Source: Treponema sp. (GTDB lineage Bacteria; Spirochaetota; Spirochaetia; Treponematales; Breznakiellaceae). Taken from it: a stretch of DNA of 19,032 nucleotides. Every line of letters begins with the position of its first letter. The stretch's first letter is position 1. Shown piece by piece: positions 11,376 through 19,032 of this stretch. The stretch is taken from NCBI GenBank assembly GCA_031281925.1, contig JAITES010000052.1:1-19032 (forward strand), read 5' to 3'. The notes under the pieces were generated by a model. It had not been told where the DNA came from and did not search any database. It saw nothing but the letters and a program-made list of their open reading frames with translations. The position numbers and the translations under genes were made by a program.

Positions 11376-14270
11376 TTGAATGATATGCTGGTAGAAATGG
11401 ACAAGCTTATTATCAAAGGCGCCAGGGAGCATAATCTAAAAAATATTGATTTGGAACTTCCCAGGGACAAACTTATCGTTATTTCCGGTCTTTCCGGCTC
11501 GGGAAAGAGTTCTCTTGCATTTGATACAATCTTTGCCGAAGGGCAGCGCCGTTATGTAGAGAGTCTTTCGGCCTATGCCCGGCAATTTCTGGGCCGTATG
11601 GACAAGCCGGATCTGGACTATATCGAAGGTCTTTCCCCGGCAATCAGCATTGAACAGAAGACCACCCACCGCAATCCCCGTTCCACGGTGGGCACGGTAA
11701 CCGAAATTTATGACTACTACCGGCTGCTCTATGCCCGGATTGGCGTTCCCCATTGCCCTGTCTGCGGCAGGGAGATCAAGGAACAGCCCATAGACCAGAT
11801 CATCGATACGATCATGGAGCTGGGGGAGGGGACGCGGGTGCAGCTTCTCGCTCCCGTGATCCGGGGGAAGAAGGGTGAGCACCAGAAGATAATCGAAGAC
11901 GCCAAAAAAGCCGGTTTTGCCAGGGCCAGAATAGACGGTGTACCGGTGGGTCTTGATGAAGAGATAAGGCTGGACAAGCAGAAGAAGCACAGTATCGAAA
12001 TTATCGTCGACCGGCTGGTGATTGGCAAGGATATCCGTACACGGCTTGCCGAGTCGGTGGAAGCCGCCCTGGATGCGGCGGACGGGATCATGGTGGCGCT
12101 TGTCCATGGCAGCGACGGGGATACGGAGCAGTTTTTCTCCCAGAAGAACGCATGCCCGGACTGCGGCATCTCGATTCCTGAACTGCAGCCCAGGCTTTTC
12201 TCCTTCAACAACCCCTATGGGGCCTGTCCTTCCTGTTCCGGCCTCGGGATCAGGATGGAATTCGATCCCGATCTTGTAATTCCCAACCGGGAGCTTTCCT
12301 TTAACGAAGGCGGCTGCCTGCCCTACAACCCGGACAGTGCCTGGCACCGCAGCCGTTTTGAAAGTCTCGCGAAGCACTTTAAATTCAGCCTGAATACGCC
12401 CTTCAAGGATCTGCCGAAAAAGGCCATGGACGCAATCCTCTACGGCAGCAAAGAGAGTATCGATATTCACTATGAGAACAAGGACAAGTCCGGCTACTTT
12501 GACTACAACACCCGTTTCCCGGGCATACTTGCCGATCTGAAACGCCGTTATATGGAAACCCAGAGTCCGGGAATCAAAGACTGGCTCGAAAAGTTCATGA
12601 GCCAGAAGCCCTGCGAAGAATGCGGGGGCAGGCGGCTGAAGAGGGAGGCTCTGGGCGTAACGGTCGGCGGGCGGCTCAATATCTGGGAACTTTCCAGTCT
12701 TTCCGTATCCGATTCCCTCAAATTCTTTGAAACCATCAAACTGGACAAGAACGAAAAGAAGATAGCCAACCAGATTCTCAAGGAGATCAATGCCCGCCTG
12801 GGCTTTATGAAAAATGTGGGACTCGATTACCTCACCCTGGAACGGAAGAGCGCCACGCTTTCCGGGGGGGAGGCCCAGCGTATCCGTCTGGCTACCCAGA
12901 TCGGTTCAAGCCTGGTGGGGGTGCTCTACATTCTCGACGAGCCTTCCATCGGTCTCCACCAGCGGGACAACCAGAGGCTTATCGATACCCTGCTCTACAT
13001 GAGGGATCTGGGGAATACACTCATCGTGGTGGAGCATGATGAGCAGACTCTCCGTACCGCCGACTATATCGTGGATCTGGGGCCGGGCGCGGGAGTTCAC
13101 GGCGGCTATGTGGTTGCTCAGGGGAACCCCAGGGAACTGATGAAGTCCCAGGAAAGCCTTACGGGCCGGTATCTGGCGGGAGCGCTCAAGATGGAGATAC
13201 CCGCGGAACGGCGGAAAGGGAAGGGGATCAGCCTCGCTCTGAAGGGTGTGCGGGAGCATAACCTTAAAAACATAGATGTGGAGATTCCCCTCGGCGTCTT
13301 TACCTGCATTACCGGGGTTTCGGGTTCCGGCAAGTCCACCCTTTTAAGTGATGTGCTCTACCCGGCTCTGGCAAACGGCATTTACGGCTCAAGCCGGCAG
13401 GAGGGGGACTATGACAGCATCGAAGGAATCGAATACATCGACAAGGTGATAGATATCGATCAGAGTCCCATCGGCCGTACGCCCCGTTCCAATCCGGCAA
13501 CCTATGTGGGCGTCTTTTCCGGTATCCGGGATCTCTTTGCCAGTCTTCCGGATTCAAAGGCCAGGGGCTACAAGCCGGGGCGTTTCTCCTTCAATGTAAA
13601 AGGGGGCCGGTGTGAAAACTGCCAGGGCGACGGGACGATCAAGATCGAGATGAATTTTCTCCCCGATGTATACATTACCTGTGATGTCTGTCACGGGAAA
13701 CGTTTCAACAAGGAAACGCTGGATATACGCTACAAGGGAAAGAACATTGCCGATGTTCTGGATATGACCATTGAGGAGGCTGCGGAATTCTTTGAATACA
13801 TTCCCCATGTGGCCCGGAAGATGGATACCCTCCTATCCGTGGGTCTGGGCTACGTGAAGCTCGGGCAGAGCGCCCTTACCCTGTCCGGGGGGGAGGCCCA
13901 GCGGGTAAAGCTGGCCCTTGAACTTTCCAAACGCTCCACGGGGAAGACACTCTACATTCTCGATGAACCCACCACGGGGCTTCACTTTGCCGATGTAAAG
14001 CAGCTTATGGAGGTGATTCAGCGCCTTGTGGATCAGGAGAATACGGTAGTGATGATCGAACACAACCTGGATGTGCTGCTGCAGGCAGACCATATCATCG
14101 ATCTCGGGCCTGAAGGCGGAGACAGGGGCGGGGAACTCGTGGTTACCGGAACGCCGGAAGAACTGGCCCGCTGCAGCAAGTCTTACACGGGTTTCTACAT
14201 CAAAGAAATGCTGGACCGAAAGCAGGGAAAAAAGGCTCCCGGAAGTTCCGGAAAGAAACCAGCCCGGTAG
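11376..14270 (+). CDS. uvrA: Excinuclease ABC subunit A
   Basis: UvrA, the damage-recognition ATPase of nucleotide excision repair, 964 residues. Both ABC modules are complete: Walker A GLSGSGKS (38-45) and GVSGSGKS (about 647-654), signatures LSGGEAQR (about 495 and 835), Walker B followed by DEPSIGLH (about 520) and DEPTTGLH (about 862). Zinc cysteine pairs are visible as CPDC/CPSC with CEEC further on (about 258-415), and CENC/CDVC (about 746-771) in the C-terminal zinc module. The start is ambiguous: TTG 11376 has the best Shine-Dalgarno (AAAGGGG), but ATG 11397 begins the family-typical MDKLIIKGAREHNLKNI; ATG 11385 is a third choice. The lptD-like gene follows after 2 bp, so the two are probably one transcription unit. 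Confidence 0.98.
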   Translation: MNDMLVEMDKLIIKGAREHNLKNIDLELPRDKLIVISGLSGSGKSSLAFDTIFAEGQRRYVESLSAYARQFLGRMDKPDLDYIEGLSPAISIEQKTTHRNPRSTVGTVTEIYDYYRLLYARIGVPHCPVCGREIKEQPIDQIIDTIMELGEGTRVQLLAPVIRGKKGEHQKIIEDAKKAGFARARIDGVPVGLDEEIRLDKQKKHSIEIIVDRLVIGKDIRTRLAESVEAALDAADGIMVALVHGSDGDTEQFFSQKNACPDCGISIPELQPRLFSFNNPYGACPSCSGLGIRMEFDPDLVIPNRELSFNEGGCLPYNPDSAWHRSRFESLAKHFKFSLNTPFKDLPKKAMDAILYGSKESIDIHYENKDKSGYFDYNTRFPGILADLKRRYMETQSPGIKDWLEKFMSQKPCEECGGRRLKREALGVTVGGRLNIWELSSLSVSDSLKFFETIKLDKNEKKIANQILKEINARLGFMKNVGLDYLTLERKSATLSGGEAQRIRLATQIGSSLVGVLYILDEPSIGLHQRDNQRLIDTLLYMRDLGNTLIVVEHDEQTLRTADYIVDLGPGAGVHGGYVVAQGNPRELMKSQESLTGRYLAGALKMEIPAERRKGKGISLALKGVREHNLKNIDVEIPLGVFTCITGVSGSGKSTLLSDVLYPALANGIYGSSRQEGDYDSIEGIEYIDKVIDIDQSPIGRTPRSNPATYVGVFSGIRDLFASLPDSKARGYKPGRFSFNVKGGRCENCQGDGTIKIEMNFLPDVYITCDVCHGKRFNKETLDIRYKGKNIADVLDMTIEEAAEFFEYIPHVARKMDTLLSVGLGYVKLGQSALTLSGGEAQRVKLALELSKRSTGKTLYILDEPTTGLHFADVKQLMEVIQRLVDQENTVVMIEHNLDVLLQADHIIDLGPEGGDRGGELVVTGTPEELARCSKSYTGFYIKEMLDRKQGKKAPGSSGKKPAR

Positions 14271-14272
14271 AA

Positions 14273-17200
14273 ATGAAAGGCCGGCACTCCCTTTTTATGT
14301 TCATTTTTTTCATTTTTTTTGCCGGCTTTTCTCTTGCCGCGCAGGAGGGAGGATCGTCCGGGGCCGCTGTTCCCGATGCCTCTCTTGCGGAAGCCGGCGT
14401 TTCTGCGGACGGCGGGGAAGAAGCCGAAGCCCCCGCGGGATCTGACGCCGCTGAAGGAGATGAAACCGCCGCGGAGGAAGAGGGCGGCATTTCTGCGGAT
14501 GCCGATGCCGTTGAAGGAGATGAGATCCTTGTGGAGGAAGAAGATCCGGAACTGAAGCGCGTCGCCATGGATATAAAGACCTCCTCTCTGATGGAATTGG
14601 CTGCCTGGGCCCGGAGTCTCAATCTTTCCGAAGGGGGCACCCACGAAGAACTGGCTAAAAGGCTCCGGGACCATTACCAAATCAGGGAATCCCTTGAGCC
14701 CCCCAGGGAAAACCAGAAGATTATCACCATAGAGAGCGCCAGAAGCACAGAATACTTTACCCTGGAAGCGGTTGACGAGGAGTATGCCCGGCTCCGGGGA
14801 GGAGTGGTGGTGAGCCTCAAGGACGGGGAGGCCGTTCACCGCATTCAGGCGCAGGAGATCCTCTACAACAAGACCCGGAACCTCATGTCCGCCTCGGGAG
14901 ACGTGGAATACGTCAAAACCGAAGGGGACTCCATAGAAACTTTCAAAGGACAGAAGATAACGGTGAACCTTGACAACTGGTCAAGTGTTTTTCTTGAAGG
15001 GCTCACCGAGAAGGGCACCCAGTCCGATGAAACCGTCTACCGTTTTGAGGGAAACGTGATCTCCCGCAATGATGAAGAGGTAACGGTGCTGCGCAAGGCG
15101 GAGATAAGCAATGCCAGTAATCCTGAAGCCTTCTGGACGATGAACGCCACCAAGCTCTGGCTTCTCCCCGGTTCCGATTTTGCCATTTTTAACGGAGTGC
15201 TCAAGGTAGGGGAAATCCCGGTACTCTACATTCCCTTCTTTTATTACCCGGCGGATGAGATGATCTTTCACCCGGTAATCGGCCTCCGTTCACGGGAAGG
15301 GAGTTTCCTCCAGACGAGTACCTATATCCTGGGGCGTCCCAAGGTTGATCCTGCATCGGAAAGTTCCATCTCAAGGATCCTGGGCAGCGGAGCGGACATG
15401 GAAAAGGAACGCCAGGGGGTTTGGCTCAAGAGTACAGGAAAGAAAAAGGTGAACCAGGATGAAATAAGCCTCAAGGCCCTGGTGGACTACTATACCAATC
15501 TGGGAACCTATGTGGGAACGGATCTCAACATGCCCAGGAAAGGGATATTCGGCGTCATAGATCTTTCCGCAGGCCTGGGTTTTTCCCGGACTGTAGTAAG
15601 GATGCCCGAAAACGAAAATTCCTATACTCCCTTTGCCTGGTATGACGGAACCAGCGACTGGAACAGTTCCCGTTTTATTTCCTGGGACATACCTTTCCGT
15701 TACCGTTTTACCATGGCCGGTTCTCTGGGGGGGACATACGGATCCTTTGCATGGGCCTTCCCTTACTATTCCGATCCCTTTATGGATCGTGACTTTTTGA
15801 AACGTTCCGAAGAGATGGACTGGATAGGACTCGGGAAGGAAGGGGCCAGGGCCGTGGAGGATGAGGAAGAAGAGGAACAGAGTCTCCTTTCCGCCTATGA
15901 ATGGCGGCTCAACGGTTCGTTTAACCCTTCGGTAACTTTTCTCAATCCGTATGTAAATTCCTTTTCCATATCAAACATTACCAGTACCGTGGCTTTCCGG
16001 GAGAGGGATTCCAAAAAACTGCTGGGTACCTCTGCGTCTTCAACAGGAACAGGAACCGGGACCGGAACAGGCAGCGGGACAGGAACGGGAACGGACACAG
16101 ACACCGGGCTGCCTGATTCGACCCAGGCGCTGATAAACCAGAACAAGCCGGACAGAAAATTTTATTTTCCCGATAAATTTACCGTTTATTCCCTCAGCGC
16201 CTCCATTACGGGTACCCCATTTTCCCTGGGCGCGGCGCCCTCAGTCCAGGACCAGTATCAAAACCAAAACACTCAGGATGAAGAAAAAGAGGATCCTTTT
16301 GCGGATATCGGCGCCCCCCGTTCTCCCTTTGCAGCCAAGGAAGATACGCAAATTTCATCAAAGGATCGGGATCCCCAAACACCGCCTGCCCTGAACCAGC
16401 GTTTTGATCTCCAGGAGAGGGGGCACAGATTCAGCATCGATTACCGCCTTAGCCCTTCGTCGGCATCGGAACTGCAGTTCCGCAACGATCTGAAGCACTG
16501 GAGGGAACAGGATCAGATAGACTGGAGCGAAGTTTCTTCAATTCTTTCCATCGTAAAAGGAGATGTCGGCACCACCTTCACCCTGGAGCATACCAATTCC
16601 GGGCTCTATAGCAACGCCTTTACCATAAGCGGTACCGGTTCCTGGCAGGACTACAACTATATGAACGAAGAAGCGGAAGAATTCGCAGAGGAAACCTGGG
16701 ATAACGGCCTGGGCTTCACCAGTTCCCTGACCCCCCCTAAGGAGAAAACCGATGAGGAGAAAGAGAACAGCAGAATCGCCCAGGCCAAGAAACGGAACTA
16801 CGACGCAACCTTCTGGTCCACTTCCTATGAAAACGTTTTTACCCTGCGTCCCTTTTTCTGGGACGCTGTCTTTGGAACCAGCAATATTCAGTACGCATTC
16901 AAGGGGATCATAGCCAAGTCGAAGTTTATCGGCACCGGGCTTGAGCCTGAGTGGGAGACAGAACACGGCGCCTGGAAGAAGAAGTATCTGGATTCCCACA
17001 CCATTTCAACCAATTTCAATGCATCCATCATGGATAAGATGCAGAACCTTACGCTTGCCTACGAGCTTCCCCCCAGGGAGGAATCATTTTCCGGGAACAT
17101 GACCCTGCGGGCCTGGATCTTTGAGGCAAACGCCCATACGCGGATCATCTTTCCCAAGCCCGAGGAGGAAGAGGAAGAGGATATCAATACAGGTACAAGC

Positions 17201-18073
17201 TACATCCCTCCGCCCATCGATATTATTGAAGAAGAAGATTTTGACTACCTCAAGTTTGAGCCCCTCTATTTGACCGGAAAGCTCAATTTTGGCAAGTGGG
17301 GGAGCTTTCAACAGTATATTGTCTATGATTACGATCCCCATGAAGAGGATCCCGAAGAGAAGATCGGCGAAGTTACCACCCTCACCAGTACCTTTAATGT
17401 TCTCAACGCCCTGACCGTAGCCTATACAGCCACAAGGCAGGCAGGTTATGTGCTGGAGGACACGGGCTGGGTTCAGTCGGAAGAAGAACCCACCCTGAAA
17501 AACAGAGATATCAACATCAGTTTTTCCAAGACTTTTACCAAGCAGCCCTTCTGGAAAAAACGCATCGGTTTTACCGTCAATAATACTACCAGCCTGCTTT
17601 TGGATTTGCAGCGGTATACCAATTCCAGCCTTACCTTTAACTTCGGCTTCAATATGAATATCAACAACTTCCTCGAGTTGAGCCTCTCCAGTACGACTAC
17701 CAATTCTGTCATTTTCCGCTATCTGCAGAAACTGCCCTTTTTTCACCTTTCCAGGGAATTTCCCGAAGGCGAACAGAATAATTTCTTTACCGATCTGGTC
17801 AATTCGTTCCGCTTTGACGATGACGCCAAACGGCGGAGTTCGGGATTCAAGCTGAAGAGTTTCAATTTTGCCGCTACCCACCACCTGGGGGACTGGAATG
17901 CGGTGCTGGGGATAGCCCTCTCTCCCTACCTTGATCAGGAAAACCAGCCTTACTCATACAAGTTCAACAATGAGATCTCCTTTATGGTAAAGTGGGTTCC
18001 CGTTTCCGAGATTAAGACCGAGATTGAATACAAGGACAAGCAGGGCATTGATAACAAGTGGACTATACGATAA
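14273..18073 (+). CDS. lptD: LptD/OstA-like outer-membrane beta-barrel protein
   Basis: A 1266-residue exported protein. Signal peptide about 1-23 (MKGRHSLF, a phenylalanine-rich core, cleavage near LAA/Q). Residues 24-95 are acidic low-complexity sequence with a 20-residue repeat; 98-136 resemble a SAP-type helix-turn-helix (SLMELAAWARSL...EELAKRLRDHY). About 150-310 is an OstA/LptA-like beta-strand domain (YFTLEAVDEEYARLRGGVVV; SASGDVEYV). GEIPVLYIPFFYYP (313-326) is the characteristic LptD link to the barrel, and the rest is aromatic/polar beta-strand pattern with acidic inserts and a Gly-Thr repeat (591-612). LptD inserts lipopolysaccharide into the outer leaflet; whether this organism has LPS is unknown, so another glycolipid or a different role is possible. 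ATG 14273 lies 2 bp after uvrA. T. pallidum TP0515 is, as I recall, the equivalent beside uvrA. The C-terminus (NKWTIR) lacks a terminal aromatic residue. Confidence 0.88.
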   Translation: MKGRHSLFMFIFFIFFAGFSLAAQEGGSSGAAVPDASLAEAGVSADGGEEAEAPAGSDAAEGDETAAEEEGGISADADAVEGDEILVEEEDPELKRVAMDIKTSSLMELAAWARSLNLSEGGTHEELAKRLRDHYQIRESLEPPRENQKIITIESARSTEYFTLEAVDEEYARLRGGVVVSLKDGEAVHRIQAQEILYNKTRNLMSASGDVEYVKTEGDSIETFKGQKITVNLDNWSSVFLEGLTEKGTQSDETVYRFEGNVISRNDEEVTVLRKAEISNASNPEAFWTMNATKLWLLPGSDFAIFNGVLKVGEIPVLYIPFFYYPADEMIFHPVIGLRSREGSFLQTSTYILGRPKVDPASESSISRILGSGADMEKERQGVWLKSTGKKKVNQDEISLKALVDYYTNLGTYVGTDLNMPRKGIFGVIDLSAGLGFSRTVVRMPENENSYTPFAWYDGTSDWNSSRFISWDIPFRYRFTMAGSLGGTYGSFAWAFPYYSDPFMDRDFLKRSEEMDWIGLGKEGARAVEDEEEEEQSLLSAYEWRLNGSFNPSVTFLNPYVNSFSISNITSTVAFRERDSKKLLGTSASSTGTGTGTGTGSGTGTGTDTDTGLPDSTQALINQNKPDRKFYFPDKFTVYSLSASITGTPFSLGAAPSVQDQYQNQNTQDEEKEDPFADIGAPRSPFAAKEDTQISSKDRDPQTPPALNQRFDLQERGHRFSIDYRLSPSSASELQFRNDLKHWREQDQIDWSEVSSILSIVKGDVGTTFTLEHTNSGLYSNAFTISGTGSWQDYNYMNEEAEEFAEETWDNGLGFTSSLTPPKEKTDEEKENSRIAQAKKRNYDATFWSTSYENVFTLRPFFWDAVFGTSNIQYAFKGIIAKSKFIGTGLEPEWETEHGAWKKKYLDSHTISTNFNASIMDKMQNLTLAYELPPREESFSGNMTLRAWIFEANAHTRIIFPKPEEEEEEDINTGTSYIPPPIDIIEEEDFDYLKFEPLYLTGKLNFGKWGSFQQYIVYDYDPHEEDPEEKIGEVTTLTSTFNVLNALTVAYTATRQAGYVLEDTGWVQSEEEPTLKNRDINISFSKTFTKQPFWKKRIGFTVNNTTSLLLDLQRYTNSSLTFNFGFNMNINNFLELSLSSTTTNSVIFRYLQKLPFFHLSREFPEGEQNNFFTDLVNSFRFDDDAKRRSSGFKLKSFNFAATHHLGDWNAVLGIALSPYLDQENQPYSYKFNNEISFMVKWVPVSEIKTEIEYKDKQGIDNKWTIR
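14401..14560 (+). repeat. Imperfect 60-bp direct repeat in the acidic region of lptD
   Basis: Two copies of GCCGYTGAAGGAGATGA begin 60 bp apart (about 14447 and 14507), each followed by GTGGAGGAAGA or a close match. In protein this is DA(A/V)EGDE repeated at a 20-residue period (about 59-64 and 79-84). In frame, consistent with a tandem duplication that has since diverged. Confidence 0.6.
16043..16108 (+). repeat. Hexanucleotide repeat encoding a Thr-Gly/Thr-Asp tract
   Basis: Eleven near-identical 6-bp units of the form ACNGGN (some AGCGGG or ACNGAC) encode alternating Thr-Gly, then Thr-Asp (residues about 591-612 of the LptD-like protein). The unit is a multiple of three, so slippage would change loop length without breaking the frame. 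Confidence 0.85.
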
Positions 18074-18109
18074 GGTTCAGGATAAAATAATTTTTTGTGG
18101 AGGATTCAG

Positions 18110-19032
18110 GTGTACATTGCAAACGAAAACCGTTACGGGGATATGTTGTACCGTCGCTGCGGGCGAAGCGGCATCCAGTTACCGTTCCTATCCCTGGGAT
18201 TGTGGCACAGCTTCGGCGACAACAAGCCCTACGCCGCCATGCGGGAGATGGTTTTGGGCGCTTTTGATTCAGGCGTCACCCATTTCGACATTGCCAACAA
18301 CTACGGCCCCCCGCCGGGCAGTGCCGAAATTAATTTTGGACGTATACTGAAGGAAGATCTGGCTCCCTATCGGGACGAACTGATCATCTCCACCAAAGCC
18401 GGTTACAATATGTGGCCCGGGCCTTACGGTGAGTGGGGCAGCAGAAAGTACCTGTTGTCCAGTTTGGATCAGAGTTTGAAGCGTCTGGGCCTGGAGTACG
18501 TTGACATTTTTTACCATCATCGCCCCGACCCCAACACGCCGCTGGAAGAAACAATGTCTGCCCTGGCCTCCGCCGTGGCTCAGGGGAAAGCGCTCTATGT
18601 GGGCATTTCCAATTACCAGGCGGCGGATACCAAACGCGCAAGCGATATTTTGAAGAGCATGGGCATCCATTGCCTGATCCATCAGCCCAGTTACAATATG
18701 TTCAACCGCTGGGTGGAACAGGAATTACTGGAAGTTCTGGCGGCAGAGGGCATTGGCTGTATTGCCTTCTCCACCCTTGCCCAGGGACTGCTGACCAACC
18801 GCTATTTTGACGGTATCCCCAAAGGCTCAAGGGCAGATGGCAACAGCGTATTCCTCACGGCCGACAAAGTGACCGAAGAAAAGGTAAACAAGGCAAGGCA
18901 GTTGGACAAGCTGGCTCAACGCCGCGGCCAGACCCTGAGCCAGATGGTTCTGGCCTGGAACCTGCGCAGCCCCGCCATGACATCCCTGGTCATCGGAGCA
19001 TCCAGCCTGGCGCAGATTCGGGAGAATCTGGA
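18110..19032 (+). CDS. Aldo/keto reductase, YghZ-like (L-glyceraldehyde 3-phosphate reductase family), 3' truncated
   Basis: Open from GTG 18110 to the window end, about 307 residues, with the stop outside. GGAGG lies 6-7 nt before the GTG. The product closely follows E. coli YghZ in what I recall of that protein: YGDMLYRRCGRSGIQLP, HFDIANNYGPPPGSAE, ELIISTKAGYNMWPGPYG, GLEYVDIFYHHR, GKALYVGISNY, LIHQPSYNMFNRWV, AQGLLTNRYF, VIGAS. The catalytic tetrad is intact: Asp60, Tyr65, Lys96 and His137. Proteins of this AKR14 group reduce methylglyoxal, glyceraldehyde 3-phosphate and similar aldehydes with NADPH in the cytoplasm. The exact substrate is inference. It lies 36 bp after the lptD-like gene with no visible terminator between, and could be in the same transcript. 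Confidence 0.93.
   Translation, partial: MYIANENRYGDMLYRRCGRSGIQLPFLSLGLWHSFGDNKPYAAMREMVLGAFDSGVTHFDIANNYGPPPGSAEINFGRILKEDLAPYRDELIISTKAGYNMWPGPYGEWGSRKYLLSSLDQSLKRLGLEYVDIFYHHRPDPNTPLEETMSALASAVAQGKALYVGISNYQAADTKRASDILKSMGIHCLIHQPSYNMFNRWVEQELLEVLAAEGIGCIAFSTLAQGLLTNRYFDGIPKGSRADGNSVFLTADKVTEEKVNKARQLDKLAQRRGQTLSQMVLAWNLRSPAMTSLVIGASSLAQIRENL

Noticed and set aside
11436..12470. A 344-codon minus-strand open frame opposite uvrA
   Set aside because: Shadow of uvrA; composition is that of a complemented coding frame and no motif or ribosome-binding site supports it.
1..19032. Search for CRISPR arrays, insertion sequences, phage genes and attachment sites
   Set aside because: No spaced palindromic repeats, no transposase or integrase motifs, and no duplicated tRNA end was seen.

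Overview
The window (about 55% G+C by eye, except for one A+T-rich patch) looks like a chromosomal segment from a spirochaete, most likely a treponeme. The best pointer is uvrA followed 2 bp later by a large LptD/OstA-type outer-membrane protein gene; I recall the same neighbourhood in Treponema pallidum (TP0514-TP0515). Species is inference; a termite-gut type Treponema would fit the G+C. No mobile element, integrase, CRISPR array or rRNA is visible.

Layout. 1-967 (+): 3' end of nrdD and overlapping nrdG, the anaerobic ribonucleotide reductase and its activase. 1002-1925 (+): an A+T-rich lipoprotein gene split in two by one in-frame TAA. 1984-8375 (-): a compact phosphate operon, transcribed as pstS-pstC-pstA-pstB-phoU-phoB-phoR, with most junctions overlapping by 1-8 bp. 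Upstream of pstS lie TTTGACA repeats in 11-bp phase that look like a Pho box. 8502-9963 (-): tRNA-Val(UAC), a HAD hydrolase and a PlsC-type acyltransferase, head to tail. 10141-10385 (-): two tiny single-pass membrane proteins (47 and 30 codons), the second too short for usual gene callers. 10466-11287 (-): a sugar-phosphate isomerase/epimerase-like TIM barrel, divergent from uvrA. 11376-18073 (+): uvrA and lptD-like gene. 18110-end (+): a YghZ-type aldo/keto reductase cut by the window edge.

How it works together. PstS captures phosphate, PstC/PstA form the channel, PstB powers it, PhoU relays pump status, and PhoR-PhoB would act back on the repeats in front of pstS, giving a self-contained autoregulated phosphate module.

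The most striking observation is that PstS appears to be circularly permuted. After its lipoprotein signal, the chain starts with the half that is normally C-terminal (SREEGSGTRS to NGYLPV) and finishes with the half that is normally N-terminal (VAGSSSVSPL to DIFSGKAGDWKEL). All expected ligand-binding motifs are present but in exchanged order, in a protein of normal length. I know of no description of this.
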